A stretch of DNA of 64,000 nucleotides from Vibrio penaeicida (GCF_002933855.1 NZ_BFAQ01000024.1:90129-154128); one strand, 5' to 3'. Counted from the first letter of the stretch, positions 29,616-38,360 are shown. Program-made: numbers and translations. Notes: generated by a model not told the origin, from the letters alone.

Positions 29616-30206
29616 ATGTCAGGCTGGTTAACGCTATCTGAGCTAGAATCTATGGGATTTGCATCTCTGGGAGAGAATGTTTTCCTATCTAAAAAATGTA
29701 GTGTGTATGGTGCAGAAAGAATTCATTTAGGCTCAAATGTCAGAATTGATGATTATTGCGCACTGTCTGCAGGTGAGGGTTGTATTCACATTGGAGACTA
29801 TGTTCACTTTTCAACTCATGTCACCATTGCTGGGGCGGGTAAGGTTACGATTTCCGATTTTTCTGGTGTATCCTCAAAAACATCCATTTTTTCTTCTTCA
29901 GATGATTACTTGGGAAGAGGGATGTCCAACCCAATGGTCCCTGATAAATACAAGTTCGTTAAGCACGATGAAGTTTTTCTTGGTAAACACACCCTCATTG
30001 GAGCTAACTCAGTCATACTCCCAGGAGCAAATCTGCCTGAAGGTTGTTCTGTCGGAGCACTTTCCATGGTTTCTAACCGGCTCGAAGCTTGGTCAGTATA
30101 TCTAGGTAATCCAGCAAAAAAAGTAGTTAAGCGTTCTAAAAACCTCTTAAAACTGGAACAACAGTTTTATGATGACTTGAATTCAGCTGCTAATGATGAG
30201 ACGTAA
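29616..30206 (+). CDS. left-handed beta-helix acyltransferase (LegH-like)
   Basis: A hexapeptide-repeat acyltransferase of 196 residues. The ATG at 29616 with a GGGGAA site gives MSGWLTLSELESMGF. An in-frame start at 29580 lies inside the preceding gene. Repeats run from about residue 28 (VYGAERIHLGSNVRI) to 165 (IGANSVILPGANLPEG), followed by a helical tail. The catalytic histidine may lie in the HFSTHVTI region. Such enzymes acylate sugar amino or hydroxyl groups using acetyl-CoA or acyl-ACP. In legionaminic pathways LegH acylates the C4 amine at this step. The donor here may not be acetyl-CoA, because a carrier system surrounds it. Confidence 0.82.
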   Translation: MSGWLTLSELESMGFASLGENVFLSKKCSVYGAERIHLGSNVRIDDYCALSAGEGCIHIGDYVHFSTHVTIAGAGKVTISDFSGVSSKTSIFSSSDDYLGRGMSNPMVPDKYKFVKHDEVFLGKHTLIGANSVILPGANLPEGCSVGALSMVSNRLEAWSVYLGNPAKKVVKRSKNLLKLEQQFYDDLNSAANDET

Positions 30207-30213
30207 TGTCGCT

Positions 30214-31380
30214 ATGCTTGAAAATATTAAGGTCTGTGTATTCACGGGAACAAGGGCAGAGTATGGACATCTATACTGGCTACTCAAAGATATTGAGCAG
30301 AATGAGAAAATTGAGCTTCAGCTTTTAGTGTCGGGAGCCCACCTTTCCCCTGAGTTCGGCTCAACATATCAAGTGATTGAAAGAGATGGTTTTCACATCA
30401 ATGAAAAAGTAGAAATGTTACTGTCTTCCGACACCCCACTCAGTACAGCAAAAAGTGTAGGCTTAGGCTGTATGGGATATGCTGAGGCATTCTCACGAAT
30501 GCAACCTGACTGCGTATTAATTTTGGGTGACCGCTATGAAGCATTAGCCGCCGCTCAAGCTGCTTTCTTCTTAAGAATACCCGTTGCTCATCTTCACGGT
30601 GGTGAAATTACGGAAGGTGCTTACGATGATCCTATTCGGCACTGCATTACTAAGTTGAGCACATTTCATTTTGTCGCCAATGATAGTTATGCCAAAAGGG
30701 TCGAGCAACTTGGAGAATCACCTAATAGCATTTTTTGTGTGGGAAGTGTTGGTCTTGAACATTTGACTAGGACCAAGTTGTTAACTATTGAGGAGCTGTC
30801 TGAGTCTATTGATTTTCAATTGACCGCTGACAAGTTCTTTTTGTTCACTTATCACCCAGAGACTATGTCAAATGTTCAAGCTAGCAATCAACTTAAAGCG
30901 TGTTTAGAAGCGCTGGATAAGTTTCCAGAGTATAAAATCCTATTTACTTATCCAAATGCCGATGACGGCGGTCGTGAAATTATTCGTGGCATCGAAGCGT
31001 ACATTGAACATAATCGAGAAAGGGCGGTTGCGGTTAAATCGTTAGGTCAAATTCGATATTTGTCTGCGGTAAAATATTGTTCCGCTGTTGTTGGCAACTC
31101 ATCTAGTGGTATTTCTGAAGTACCATCTTTTAAGATTCCAACCATCAATATAGGGAATAGACAGACAGGCCGATTGTTTGCTTCTAGTGTTGTAACGACA
31201 ACGTTAGATGGTAACGCTATCGCCATGGCTATCAATAACGTGTTAACCGGTGCCAGTTATTCTAAAGGTCAGCCCGTTAACAACCCTTATGGTGACGGGA
31301 ATGCCTGTACTAAGATTATTGCAGAATTAAAGAAGCAGCTACCGTGTCAGCAGAGTGCCAAAAAGTTTTTTGATTTTTAA
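30214..31380 (+). CDS. legG: hydrolysing UDP/GDP-sugar 2-epimerase, NeuC/LegG family
   Basis: This NeuC/LegG-type enzyme inverts C2 and releases the free 2,4-diacylamino-2,4,6-trideoxyhexose (mannose configuration) that is the substrate for the nonulosonate synthase. Family features are CVFTGTRAEYGHLYWLL at the N-terminus, LGDRYEALAAAQAAF, AHLHGGEITEGAYDD and a GNSSSGISEVPSF motif near 300. The ATG at 30214 (388 residues) matches the family start. A second ATG at 30193 overlaps the previous gene and is possible. The next gene, legI, follows after 11 bases, as in most Leg and sialic acid operons. Confidence 0.93.
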   Translation: MLENIKVCVFTGTRAEYGHLYWLLKDIEQNEKIELQLLVSGAHLSPEFGSTYQVIERDGFHINEKVEMLLSSDTPLSTAKSVGLGCMGYAEAFSRMQPDCVLILGDRYEALAAAQAAFFLRIPVAHLHGGEITEGAYDDPIRHCITKLSTFHFVANDSYAKRVEQLGESPNSIFCVGSVGLEHLTRTKLLTIEELSESIDFQLTADKFFLFTYHPETMSNVQASNQLKACLEALDKFPEYKILFTYPNADDGGREIIRGIEAYIEHNRERAVAVKSLGQIRYLSAVKYCSAVVGNSSSGISEVPSFKIPTINIGNRQTGRLFASSVVTTTLDGNAIAMAINNVLTGASYSKGQPVNNPYGDGNACTKIIAELKKQLPCQQSAKKFFDF

Positions 31381-31391
31381 GAGAGGTTAGT

Positions 31392-32459
31392 ATGGCAGTG
31401 GTAATTGCCGAAATAGGTGTCAACCATAACGGAAGTGAGGAGCTTGCAAAGCAACTGATTGACGTCGCTAAATCTGCGGGGGCAGATATTGTTAAGTTCC
31501 AAACGTTTAAAGCTGAAAAGTGTATCAGCACAGTTGCTGATAAAGCAGAATATCAAAAGCAATCAACTGGTAATACTGAGAGCCAGCTAGATATGGTGAA
31601 GCGCTTAGAGCTATCGTTTGAAGCGCACAAAAGGTTGGTTGGCTATTGCGTTGAGAGCGGAATTGAGTTTTTGTCGACTGCCTTTGACCATGAAAGCCTG
31701 AGCTTTTTGGTCGATGAACTTGGGCTTAAAACCCTAAAGCTTCCATCTGGTGAAATTACCAATGCTCCTTTGGTGTTAGCCCATGCAAGAACTGGTTGCG
31801 ATATTATTCTATCAACCGGCATGGCAAGCTTAAGTGACATTGAACTGGCTCTTGGTATCATTGCATTTGGTCTGACTGCACCTATCGAAGATGCACCTAG
31901 CGTAGAGAAATTTAAGGAAGCTTACTTCTCTTCAGAAGGACAGGAAGCCATTCGCTCTAAAGTGACAGTACTACACTGTACTACAGAGTACCCAGCACCA
32001 CTTGAAGATATCAACCTAACAGCGATGCAAACGATTAGTTCTGCATTTGGTGTTCGTATTGGTTATTCAGATCATAGTGAAGGCATTACGGTTCCCGTTG
32101 CTGCTGTAGCACTGGGTGCCGAGATTATTGAGAAACACTTCACTTTAGATAGAAATATGGAAGGTCCCGATCATAAGGCATCGCTAGAGCCTGATGAACT
32201 CAAAGAGATGATCACTTCTATTAGAAAGGTGCAAAAATGTTTAGGAGACGGTGTTAAGGGTCCTAGGCCTTCTGAACTTAAAAATATGGACATTGCGCGC
32301 AAAAGCTTAGTCGCAACTGTTGATATAAAGGAAGGTGAAACTTTTTGTGAGCATAACCTAACCGTTAAGCGGCCGGGTGGAGGTATCTCACCTCTTAATT
32401 ATTGGTCAGTGCTGGGCACGGTAGCTAAAAAGAACTATAAAAAAGATGAGCTAATTTAG
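31392..32459 (+). CDS. legI: nonulosonic acid synthase, NeuB/LegI family
   Basis: This synthase condenses phosphoenolpyruvate with the six-carbon sugar from LegG to make the nine-carbon acid. The 355-residue product has the NeuB TIM barrel (VIAEIGVNHNGSEELAKQL start, IVKFQTFKAEKCIS, KLPSGEITNAP, GYSDHSEG, EKHFTLDRNMEGPDHKASL). A C-terminal SAF domain follows (about 290-355, ARKSLVATVDIKEGE). An AGAGG ribosome-binding site lies before the ATG. Homology alone does not separate legionaminic from pseudaminic or sialic acid. The presence of PtmE, PtmA and LegB/LegC-like proteins points to legionaminic. Confidence 0.94.
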   Translation: MAVVIAEIGVNHNGSEELAKQLIDVAKSAGADIVKFQTFKAEKCISTVADKAEYQKQSTGNTESQLDMVKRLELSFEAHKRLVGYCVESGIEFLSTAFDHESLSFLVDELGLKTLKLPSGEITNAPLVLAHARTGCDIILSTGMASLSDIELALGIIAFGLTAPIEDAPSVEKFKEAYFSSEGQEAIRSKVTVLHCTTEYPAPLEDINLTAMQTISSAFGVRIGYSDHSEGITVPVAAVALGAEIIEKHFTLDRNMEGPDHKASLEPDELKEMITSIRKVQKCLGDGVKGPRPSELKNMDIARKSLVATVDIKEGETFCEHNLTVKRPGGGISPLNYWSVLGTVAKKNYKKDELI

Positions 32460-32469
32460 GGGTTATTTC

Positions 32470-33531
32470 ATGATACGTAGTTGGGAGAATGTACTCCTTT
32501 CAGAAAACGCTTCCATAAAAGATGCATTGGAAGTTATTAATAATGAATCTCTTAGAGTTGTCATTATTGTTAATGCATCGAAAGAGCTGCTGGGAACTGT
32601 CACTGATGGTGATATACGAAGAGCATTCTTGCGTGGAGAAGGGCTTGACTCTAAGGTGATTCACGTTATGAATCCTTCACCTGTCTCGGTACAGGTTGGT
32701 ACATCAAGAAACGAAATGCTTGAAATGATGAACCAGTTAGATATCTTGTTTATCCCTATCCTTGAAGGTAAAAAAGTTGCTGGTTTAGAAACGCTACATG
32801 ATGCTTTAGTCGTTAAAGAATGCTATTCAAACCCAGTTTTTATTATGGCTGGTGGCTTTGGTACTCGCTTACGCCCTCTAACAGATAATTGCCCCAAACC
32901 TATGCTTAAGGTTGGTGACAAACCAATTCTAGAAACAGTTATCCGCAGTTTTATCAATGCTGGCTTTAACAATTTTTATATTTCCACTCACTATATGCCT
33001 GAGCAAATTCATACACACTTTGGTGATGGCTCTTCGTTTGGGGTAAATATTCACTATGTACACGAAGATACCCCATTAGGAACTGGTGGCGCTTTAGGTC
33101 TTTTACCTAAAGAAATTGTGAAGGATGAGCCTATCATTATGATGAATGGTGATGTGTTGACTAAAATAGACTTCCGTCGCCTTTTGGAGTCTCATATGGA
33201 GAATGATGCGGTTGCTACCATGTGTGTGCGCGATTATGAGTATCAAATACCCTATGGCGTGATCAATGGTGAAGGCAATCAAATTGTCTCGATGGAAGAA
33301 AAACCGATTCAACGTTTTTTTGTTAATGCTGGTATATATGTAGTCTCTCCTGAAGTCATTAAATCTGTACCAGAAAATCATCGTATTGATATGCCGACGT
33401 TACTTGAACAACACATTAATAATAAAGCCAAAGTTTTGATGTTTCCGATACATGAGTATTGGCTTGATATTGGGCGAATGGATGATTTTCACAGAGCTCA
33501 GGCTGATATTATGACATTGGGAATGGACTGA
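32470..33531 (+). CDS. ptmE: CBS-domain nucleotidyltransferase, PtmE-like (GlcN-1-P guanylyltransferase)
   Basis: A 353-residue protein with two CBS repeats (about 1-118) fused to a sugar-phosphate nucleotidyltransferase domain (about 122-353) that opens with FIMAGGFGTRLRPLT and CPKPML. This is the architecture of Campylobacter PtmE, which makes the GDP-linked glucosamine precursor for legionaminic acid. The CBS pair may sense a nucleotide. Its presence is the best single clue that this nonulosonate pathway uses GDP-sugars. It lies ten bases after legI and touches the next gene. Confidence 0.9.
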   Translation: MIRSWENVLLSENASIKDALEVINNESLRVVIIVNASKELLGTVTDGDIRRAFLRGEGLDSKVIHVMNPSPVSVQVGTSRNEMLEMMNQLDILFIPILEGKKVAGLETLHDALVVKECYSNPVFIMAGGFGTRLRPLTDNCPKPMLKVGDKPILETVIRSFINAGFNNFYISTHYMPEQIHTHFGDGSSFGVNIHYVHEDTPLGTGGALGLLPKEIVKDEPIIMMNGDVLTKIDFRRLLESHMENDAVATMCVRDYEYQIPYGVINGEGNQIVSMEEKPIQRFFVNAGIYVVSPEVIKSVPENHRIDMPTLLEQHINNKAKVLMFPIHEYWLDIGRMDDFHRAQADIMTLGMD

Positions 33532-33532
33532 G

Positions 33533-34510
33533 ATGATGGATATAGCGGTTATTGGTTTAGGTAATATAGCAAACCGACATCGTAGCAATTTAAAAAAACT
33601 CTTTCCTGAATGTAAAGTATGGGCAATGTCAGCTAGTGGACGAAAACCTACTTCGCCCATTAGTGATTGTGATGTGGTAGCAAATGATATACAGACATTA
33701 ATTGATGCTAATATCTATTTTGCTATCGTTGCCTCCCCTGCTACGTTTCATGCACAACATGCGATAGAACTGATTCAAGCTGGGATTCCAATTCTTATCG
33801 AAAAACCCATTGCAGCGAATATTCACGATGCAAATCGAATCCGAGAAGCGGCGATTCGGTGGAAGACACCTGTTGCCGTTGGCTATTGTTTACGGTACTT
33901 ACCTTCTGCGCATCGCACCAAAGAGATTATTCAAAGTGGTGTTTTAGGTGCTTTGTATAATTTTAATGCTGAAATTGGGCAGTATTTACCAAATTGGCGA
34001 CCAACCAAAGACTATCGTGAGTGCGTATCAGCTAACGCTGAACTTGGCGGTGGCGCTTTGTTGGAATTAAGCCACGAGTTAGATTATACACAGTGGATGC
34101 TAGGTACATTAGACCTACAATTTGCTCATCTTCGTGCTACGGAAGAACTGAACCTCGATGTTGAAGAGCTTGCCGATGTGGTCGCATTAAACCCCCAAGG
34201 TGTTCTAATCAATATCCATCTGGATTTTTTACAGAAAAAAGCGTTTAGGAAGTGTTCCCTAATTGGCATGAATGGTCGGTTGGATTGGGATCTAATAGAA
34301 AATCGAGTTGAGTTACAAATGGCGACGAAAGACGAAATTGTATATCACGACTCTGATTGGGACAAGAATCAGATTTACTTAAAAATGCTAGATGATTTCG
34401 TTGAGTTAATTGAGGGGCGTAGTAATGAATGTGTGTCTATCGATGAAGCCATAAAGACAGTCTCTCTTATCGAAGATATTAAATCATCAACACCTATTAC
34501 TAGAAATTAA
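33533..34510 (+). CDS. Gfo/Idh/MocA family oxidoreductase (first of three)
   Basis: A 325-residue NAD(P)-dependent sugar oxidoreductase with the Rossmann start MDIAVIGLGNIANRHRSNL and the EKPIAANIHDANRIREAA motif, whose Lys is catalytic. The substrate is unknown. A gene of this family commonly lies between ptmE and the CMP-transferase gene in legionaminic loci, so it probably belongs to that pathway or to a variant of it. The start may be the ATG at 33533 or the adjacent one at 33536. It follows ptmE by one base. Confidence 0.85.
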   Translation: MMDIAVIGLGNIANRHRSNLKKLFPECKVWAMSASGRKPTSPISDCDVVANDIQTLIDANIYFAIVASPATFHAQHAIELIQAGIPILIEKPIAANIHDANRIREAAIRWKTPVAVGYCLRYLPSAHRTKEIIQSGVLGALYNFNAEIGQYLPNWRPTKDYRECVSANAELGGGALLELSHELDYTQWMLGTLDLQFAHLRATEELNLDVEELADVVALNPQGVLINIHLDFLQKKAFRKCSLIGMNGRLDWDLIENRVELQMATKDEIVYHDSDWDKNQIYLKMLDDFVELIEGRSNECVSIDEAIKTVSLIEDIKSSTPITRN

Positions 34511-34513
34511 TTT

Positions 34514-35212
34514 ATGAAGAATTTTGCATTTATTTTTGCTCGAGGTGGCTCGAAGGGATTGCCAAAGAAAAATATCAAGTTATTGGCTGGTAAACCTCTT
34601 ATTCAATACTCAATTGATGTCGCGTTAGCAGCCCCTTCTATTAATAGAGTGTTTGTCTCAACTGATGATGATGAGATTGCACAAGTGGCAGCTAATGGTG
34701 GTGCTACGGTTATTAAGCGACCAGATGAACTTGCCTCCGATACTAGTCCGGAAATACTTTCTTGGAAGCATGCGATTGAACATGTCCAGGAAGAGTATGG
34801 TGATTTTGATGGTTTTGTCAGTTTGCCTGCTACAAGCCCTTTGCGCTTGGTTCAAGACGTAGAACGTGTTGTAGCCAAAAGGGTTGAAACGGGATCTGAA
34901 CTCTGTATCGCAATCTCACCTGCTTCGAGAAGTCCATATTTTAATATGGTCAAGTATGCGGAAGATGGTTCAGTTGAATTAGTCATTCAACCTGATAGTG
35001 ATGTTTCTCGACGCCAAGATGCGCCACAAGTTTTTGATATTACTACAATGGTGTACGCAACGACACCAGCTTACGTTCTAAGAACAGAGAGACTGTTTGA
35101 TACTAGAGTAACCAGTATCGAAGTGCCAAAAGAGCGTGCTGTAGATATAGATGACATCTATGACTTTTTATTTGCTGAAACCTTACTTAGAGAACAAGTC
35201 AATGAATACTAG
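34514..35212 (+). CDS. legF: CMP-nonulosonate cytidylyltransferase, LegF/NeuA-like
   Basis: This 232-residue enzyme activates the nine-carbon acid with CTP to the CMP-sugar used by the transferase. The N-terminal CTP site FIFARGGSKGLPKKNIKLLAGKPLI and the FVSLPATSPLR stretch are diagnostic of the NeuA family. It corresponds to Campylobacter PtmB/LegF by neighbourhood. The end overlaps the start of the ptmA-like gene by 11 bases. Product identity (CMP-legionaminate or a derivative) is inferred from the surrounding genes. Confidence 0.92.
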   Translation: MKNFAFIFARGGSKGLPKKNIKLLAGKPLIQYSIDVALAAPSINRVFVSTDDDEIAQVAANGGATVIKRPDELASDTSPEILSWKHAIEHVQEEYGDFDGFVSLPATSPLRLVQDVERVVAKRVETGSELCIAISPASRSPYFNMVKYAEDGSVELVIQPDSDVSRRQDAPQVFDITTMVYATTPAYVLRTERLFDTRVTSIEVPKERAVDIDDIYDFLFAETLLREQVNEY

Positions 35213-35969
35213 CCTAAAAGACAAAACGATATTGATAGCAGGTGCTGGCGGGCTGCTAGGAGGAAGCTTAGTTTCCGCTCTGGTGGGAAGAGGTGCCAAT
35301 ATAATTGCAGCAGACGTTGATGTTAATAGAATGAAGGAAAAAATGAGTCAGATGTCTAATGCTGAACAATCTCAGATTGAGTATGTTCAGTTAGATGTGA
35401 CTGATGAAAAAAGTGTTAAAGCATTCTTTTCTACACCAAGACGAATTGATGGCGCGGTTAACTCGTCATACCCAAGAAATAGTACATACGGCGCGCATTT
35501 CTTTGATGTGAGCCTAGATAGCTTCAATGAAAATCTATCCCTTCATTTGGGTAGCGCATTTTTGTTTACTCAGCAATGTGCTGAGTACTTTCGCAGGGAA
35601 CAAACCCCTTTTTCTCTTGTTAATGTGTCGTCTATTTATGGTGTTATTGCACCAAAATTTGATATTTATAAAGGTACGCACATGACAACCCCAGTAGAAT
35701 ACGCAGCGATTAAGTCGGCGATTTTGCACCTGAACAAGTATGTTATCGCTTATATAAACGACAGCCGATTCCGAATTAACTGTATCAGCCCAGGCGGTAT
35801 TCTTGATGGCCAACCAGAGTCTTTCTTATCTGCTTATAAGGCAGAAACGAATGGTAATGGAATGTTAGATGTTGAGGATGTGTTAGGCAGTGTGCTTTTC
35901 TTGCTTTCGGATGACTCTAAGTACGTTACAGGGCAAAACATAGTCGTTGATGATGGATTTTGTAATTAA
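35202..35969 (+). CDS. ptmA: SDR oxidoreductase, PtmA-like
   Basis: A 255-residue short-chain dehydrogenase like Campylobacter PtmA, which is encoded in the legionaminic acid cluster. The ATG at 35202 gives MNTSLKDKTILIAGAGGLLGG. An earlier in-frame start at 35151 would overlap legF by 62 bases. Motifs: GAGGLLGGSLV (cofactor), VNVSSIYGVIAPKF, and the catalytic Tyr-x3-Lys in VEYAAIKSAI. NSSYPRN replaces the usual NNAG. The precise reaction of PtmA is poorly defined, so I state only family and context. Confidence 0.85.
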   Translation: MNTSLKDKTILIAGAGGLLGGSLVSALVGRGANIIAADVDVNRMKEKMSQMSNAEQSQIEYVQLDVTDEKSVKAFFSTPRRIDGAVNSSYPRNSTYGAHFFDVSLDSFNENLSLHLGSAFLFTQQCAEYFRREQTPFSLVNVSSIYGVIAPKFDIYKGTHMTTPVEYAAIKSAILHLNKYVIAYINDSRFRINCISPGGILDGQPESFLSAYKAETNGNGMLDVEDVLGSVLFLLSDDSKYVTGQNIVVDDGFCN

Positions 35970-35984
35970 ATAGTGAGTAAATAA

Positions 35985-36971
35985 ATGTCTCGCAATATAT
36001 TAGTCGTCGGTGCAGGTCAACTGGGAAGTCGACATCTTCAGTCTATGGCTCTTCTTCCTGAAGGCTTTAAAGTGCATGTGTTGGATCATTCGAAAGACTC
36101 GTTGGAGCTAGCTGAGCAAAGATATAACTCAGTAAGCTCGAGTACTTCTCCAGATGTGGACTATCATACCTCCTTGAGTGCAATAAAAGACCAGCATTTT
36201 GAGGTAACAGTGGTTGCAACAAACTCTGCAAACAGACTTCAAGTCTTAGAGCAGTTGGTCGAAAATGTGTCTCTTGAACACCTCATCCTTGAAAAAGTCT
36301 TGTTCCAGTCAACTGAGCAACTCAAAGCTGCAGAAAGACTGTTGAAACAGAACGAACTCAATACTTGGGTTAACTGCCCTAGACGAATTTTTACTGCTTA
36401 TAAAGAGATTAAACAGCATTATGCGTCCAGTAGTTCAGTGGAAGTAACGGTGTCTGGCTACAACTGGGGCCTAGCATGCAACGCAATACACTTTATCGAT
36501 TTGTGGCAGTTTTTCGCCAAGTTTGAAAGCTATAGCTTGGATTTTAAAGATATAGCCGTTATTTCTTCTAAGCGTTCAGGGTACCAAGAGTTGACGGGGG
36601 TGATTGAAGGCATCTCCGATAGTGGTAAACACAAACTGAAGCTAAGCTGCTCTTCTACTGATGACAAGGTTGTTAGTTCAAAACTAGTGGTATCCTTTGA
36701 TGGCCAAGCCATTGTTTTTGGAGAGTCTGAAGCAATACTTAGGTGGCTTGATGATACGGGGCAAGTGATAAAAGAAGCACCTTATAATATTCCATACCAA
36801 AGTGAATCTACACAGCTGCACGTGTTGGCTCTTCTTGAAAGTGGTGTCTGTGAACTTACGCCTTTTGATACGTCTTCAATGTTACATGAAGAATTTCTAA
36901 ATAAGGCGCTTGCTGCGTTTAATGAAAGTTCAAACGCAACAGTTCAAAATAAAATTGTACCGATAACTTAA
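35985..36971 (+). CDS. Gfo/Idh/MocA-like oxidoreductase (second of three)
   Basis: A 328-residue protein with a dinucleotide-binding start (MSRNILVVGAGQLGSRHLQSM) and the general layout of the Gfo/Idh family. The usual E-K-P motif reads EKVLFQS here, so the proline is absent, and the rest is diverged. It lies between the PtmA-like gene and a third Gfo/Idh gene with small gaps (15 and 13 bases), so the three are one unit. The substrate is unknown. A role in modifying the nonulosonic acid or its precursor is likely from context only. Confidence 0.75.
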   Translation: MSRNILVVGAGQLGSRHLQSMALLPEGFKVHVLDHSKDSLELAEQRYNSVSSSTSPDVDYHTSLSAIKDQHFEVTVVATNSANRLQVLEQLVENVSLEHLILEKVLFQSTEQLKAAERLLKQNELNTWVNCPRRIFTAYKEIKQHYASSSSVEVTVSGYNWGLACNAIHFIDLWQFFAKFESYSLDFKDIAVISSKRSGYQELTGVIEGISDSGKHKLKLSCSSTDDKVVSSKLVVSFDGQAIVFGESEAILRWLDDTGQVIKEAPYNIPYQSESTQLHVLALLESGVCELTPFDTSSMLHEEFLNKALAAFNESSNATVQNKIVPIT

Positions 36972-36984
36972 GGGATCACAAATA

Positions 36985-37923
36985 ATGATTATTTTAGTCG
37001 GCGCTGGCCCTATGGCTCAAGCATATGCCCATGTGCTTAAATCCTTAGAAAAGGAATTTACTGTTATTGGTCGAGGGAAAGAATCTGCTGCGGAGTTTTA
37101 TTCTAAAACTGGTGTTGAAGCGGTGCCTGGCGGACTAGAGAAGTTCTTGTCAGGGCACAGTGTTTCAAATGTACAGGCAGCCATCGTAACGACAGGGGTA
37201 GAGCAATTACATCATACGACAGAACTTCTACTGAATGTTGGTGTTCGTCGTTTTCTTGTAGAAAAACCTGCTGGTCTTGATGGCGACGATATTCGTTCTT
37301 TGGCAGAAAAAGTTCAGAAAGCTAATGCGGATGTCTTTGTTGCTTATAATCGTAGATTTTATTCTTCTGTACAAGCAGCTAAGCAGTTGATTGAAGAGGA
37401 CGGTGGCCCACTAAGCTTTAACTTTGAACTTACTGAATGGGGCCATGTTATTCAAAATATTCCCAAGGCGCCAGGGGTTAAAGATAACTGGTTCTTAGGA
37501 AATACAACGCATGTTGCAGATTTGGCATTCTTTTTAGGTGGCAAACCCAAAGAAATTAGTACTTTTACGAGCGGAAGTTCTGATTGGCACTCTAGATCAT
37601 ACAACTTTTCAGGGGCCGGGGTAGCTGAAAGTGGTGCATTGTTTTCATATAATGGCAACTGGGGGGCACCTGGACGCTGGAGAGTTGAGATATTGACGCA
37701 AAAAAGGCGCTTTATATTCAGTCCTCTAGAGAAGCTGCAGGTTCAAAATTTGGGAAGTGTGCAACAAGACTTTGTTGAAATCGATGACAAGATCGATACT
37801 GACTTCAAAGCTGGTCTTTATGAGCAGACAAGAGCTTTTCTAACCGATGACCTTCAAGACTTATGTGACTTGAAAGAGCATTGCGAACTACTCAACAAGT
37901 ATGAGATGATGGCAGGCTATTAA
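36985..37923 (+). CDS. Gfo/Idh/MocA-like oxidoreductase (third of three)
   Basis: A 312-residue NAD(P)-binding protein (MIILVGAGPMAQAYAHVL) with a well-kept FLVEKPAGLDGDDIRSLA motif, containing the catalytic Lys, and VAYNRRFYSS, another family signature. NTTHVADLAFFLGG in the C-terminal part resembles the region with the conserved His. The substrate is unknown. With the preceding gene it may form a pair acting in sequence, for instance oxidising and re-reducing one position to invert it. That is speculation. The acyl carrier protein gene follows after 36 bases. Confidence 0.8.
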   Translation: MIILVGAGPMAQAYAHVLKSLEKEFTVIGRGKESAAEFYSKTGVEAVPGGLEKFLSGHSVSNVQAAIVTTGVEQLHHTTELLLNVGVRRFLVEKPAGLDGDDIRSLAEKVQKANADVFVAYNRRFYSSVQAAKQLIEEDGGPLSFNFELTEWGHVIQNIPKAPGVKDNWFLGNTTHVADLAFFLGGKPKEISTFTSGSSDWHSRSYNFSGAGVAESGALFSYNGNWGAPGRWRVEILTQKRRFIFSPLEKLQVQNLGSVQQDFVEIDDKIDTDFKAGLYEQTRAFLTDDLQDLCDLKEHCELLNKYEMMAGY

Positions 37924-37959
37924 GCCTTTAGAAAGTTAATTAACCAATCAAGGAAAGCT

Positions 37960-38214
37960 ATGTCAAATTTAAGAGACATTGTCATTGAAACCTTCCATGA
38001 AGCATTGGAAGCTACAGATTCAGTTCTTATCGGTGAGCTAAATGACGACACAGTTTTATTAGAAAGTGGACTCGATTCGTTGGGTTTCGCCATTCTTGTA
38101 GCTCGCTTGGAAGAAGAGCTAGAGTACGACCCATTTACCATGATGGACGAACCGGTGTATCCGACAACATTTAAAGAGTTTTTGGATATTTATACTCGTT
38201 TCCAACCGAATTAA
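37960..38214 (+). CDS. stand-alone acyl carrier protein
   Basis: An 84-residue acidic carrier protein. The phosphopantetheine attachment site is Ser40 in LESGLDSLGFAIL, matching the DSL motif. The rest forms the expected short helices, with many Asp and Glu residues. It is not the housekeeping acpP, whose site reads LGADSLD and which sits in the fab cluster. A good AAGGA site lies upstream. Its neighbours suggest it accepts an acid from the ligase at 27489, and perhaps carries it during reduction (28874) before transfer to a sugar by 29616 or 38361. It is the last gene before an internal terminator. Confidence 0.93.
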   Translation: MSNLRDIVIETFHEALEATDSVLIGELNDDTVLLESGLDSLGFAILVARLEEELEYDPFTMMDEPVYPTTFKEFLDIYTRFQPN

Positions 38215-38231
38215 ATGAAACGGGTTAAAAT

Positions 38232-38263
38232 AGAAAAGAGTGCAACAAGCGCTCTTTTCTGTT
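38232..38263 (+). terminator. intrinsic terminator after the carrier protein gene
   Basis: AGAGTGC at 38237-38243 pairs with GCGCTCT at 38249-38255 (one G-T pair) around AACAA. A T-rich tract follows (38256-38263), with a matching A-tract before the stem. Including the A/T arms the stem is 12 pairs. It separates the carrier module from the GNAT-deacetylase pair, and 97 bases of AT-rich sequence follow before the next start. Confidence 0.75.
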
Positions 38264-38360
38264 ATGGCTACTTTGATAAAAGTACTATGTTTGTTGAAAT
38301 GAAAATTTAAATTTGGTTGTAAAAAGATAACAGCCAGAGCTGGGTAAGAATAATTTTTAT

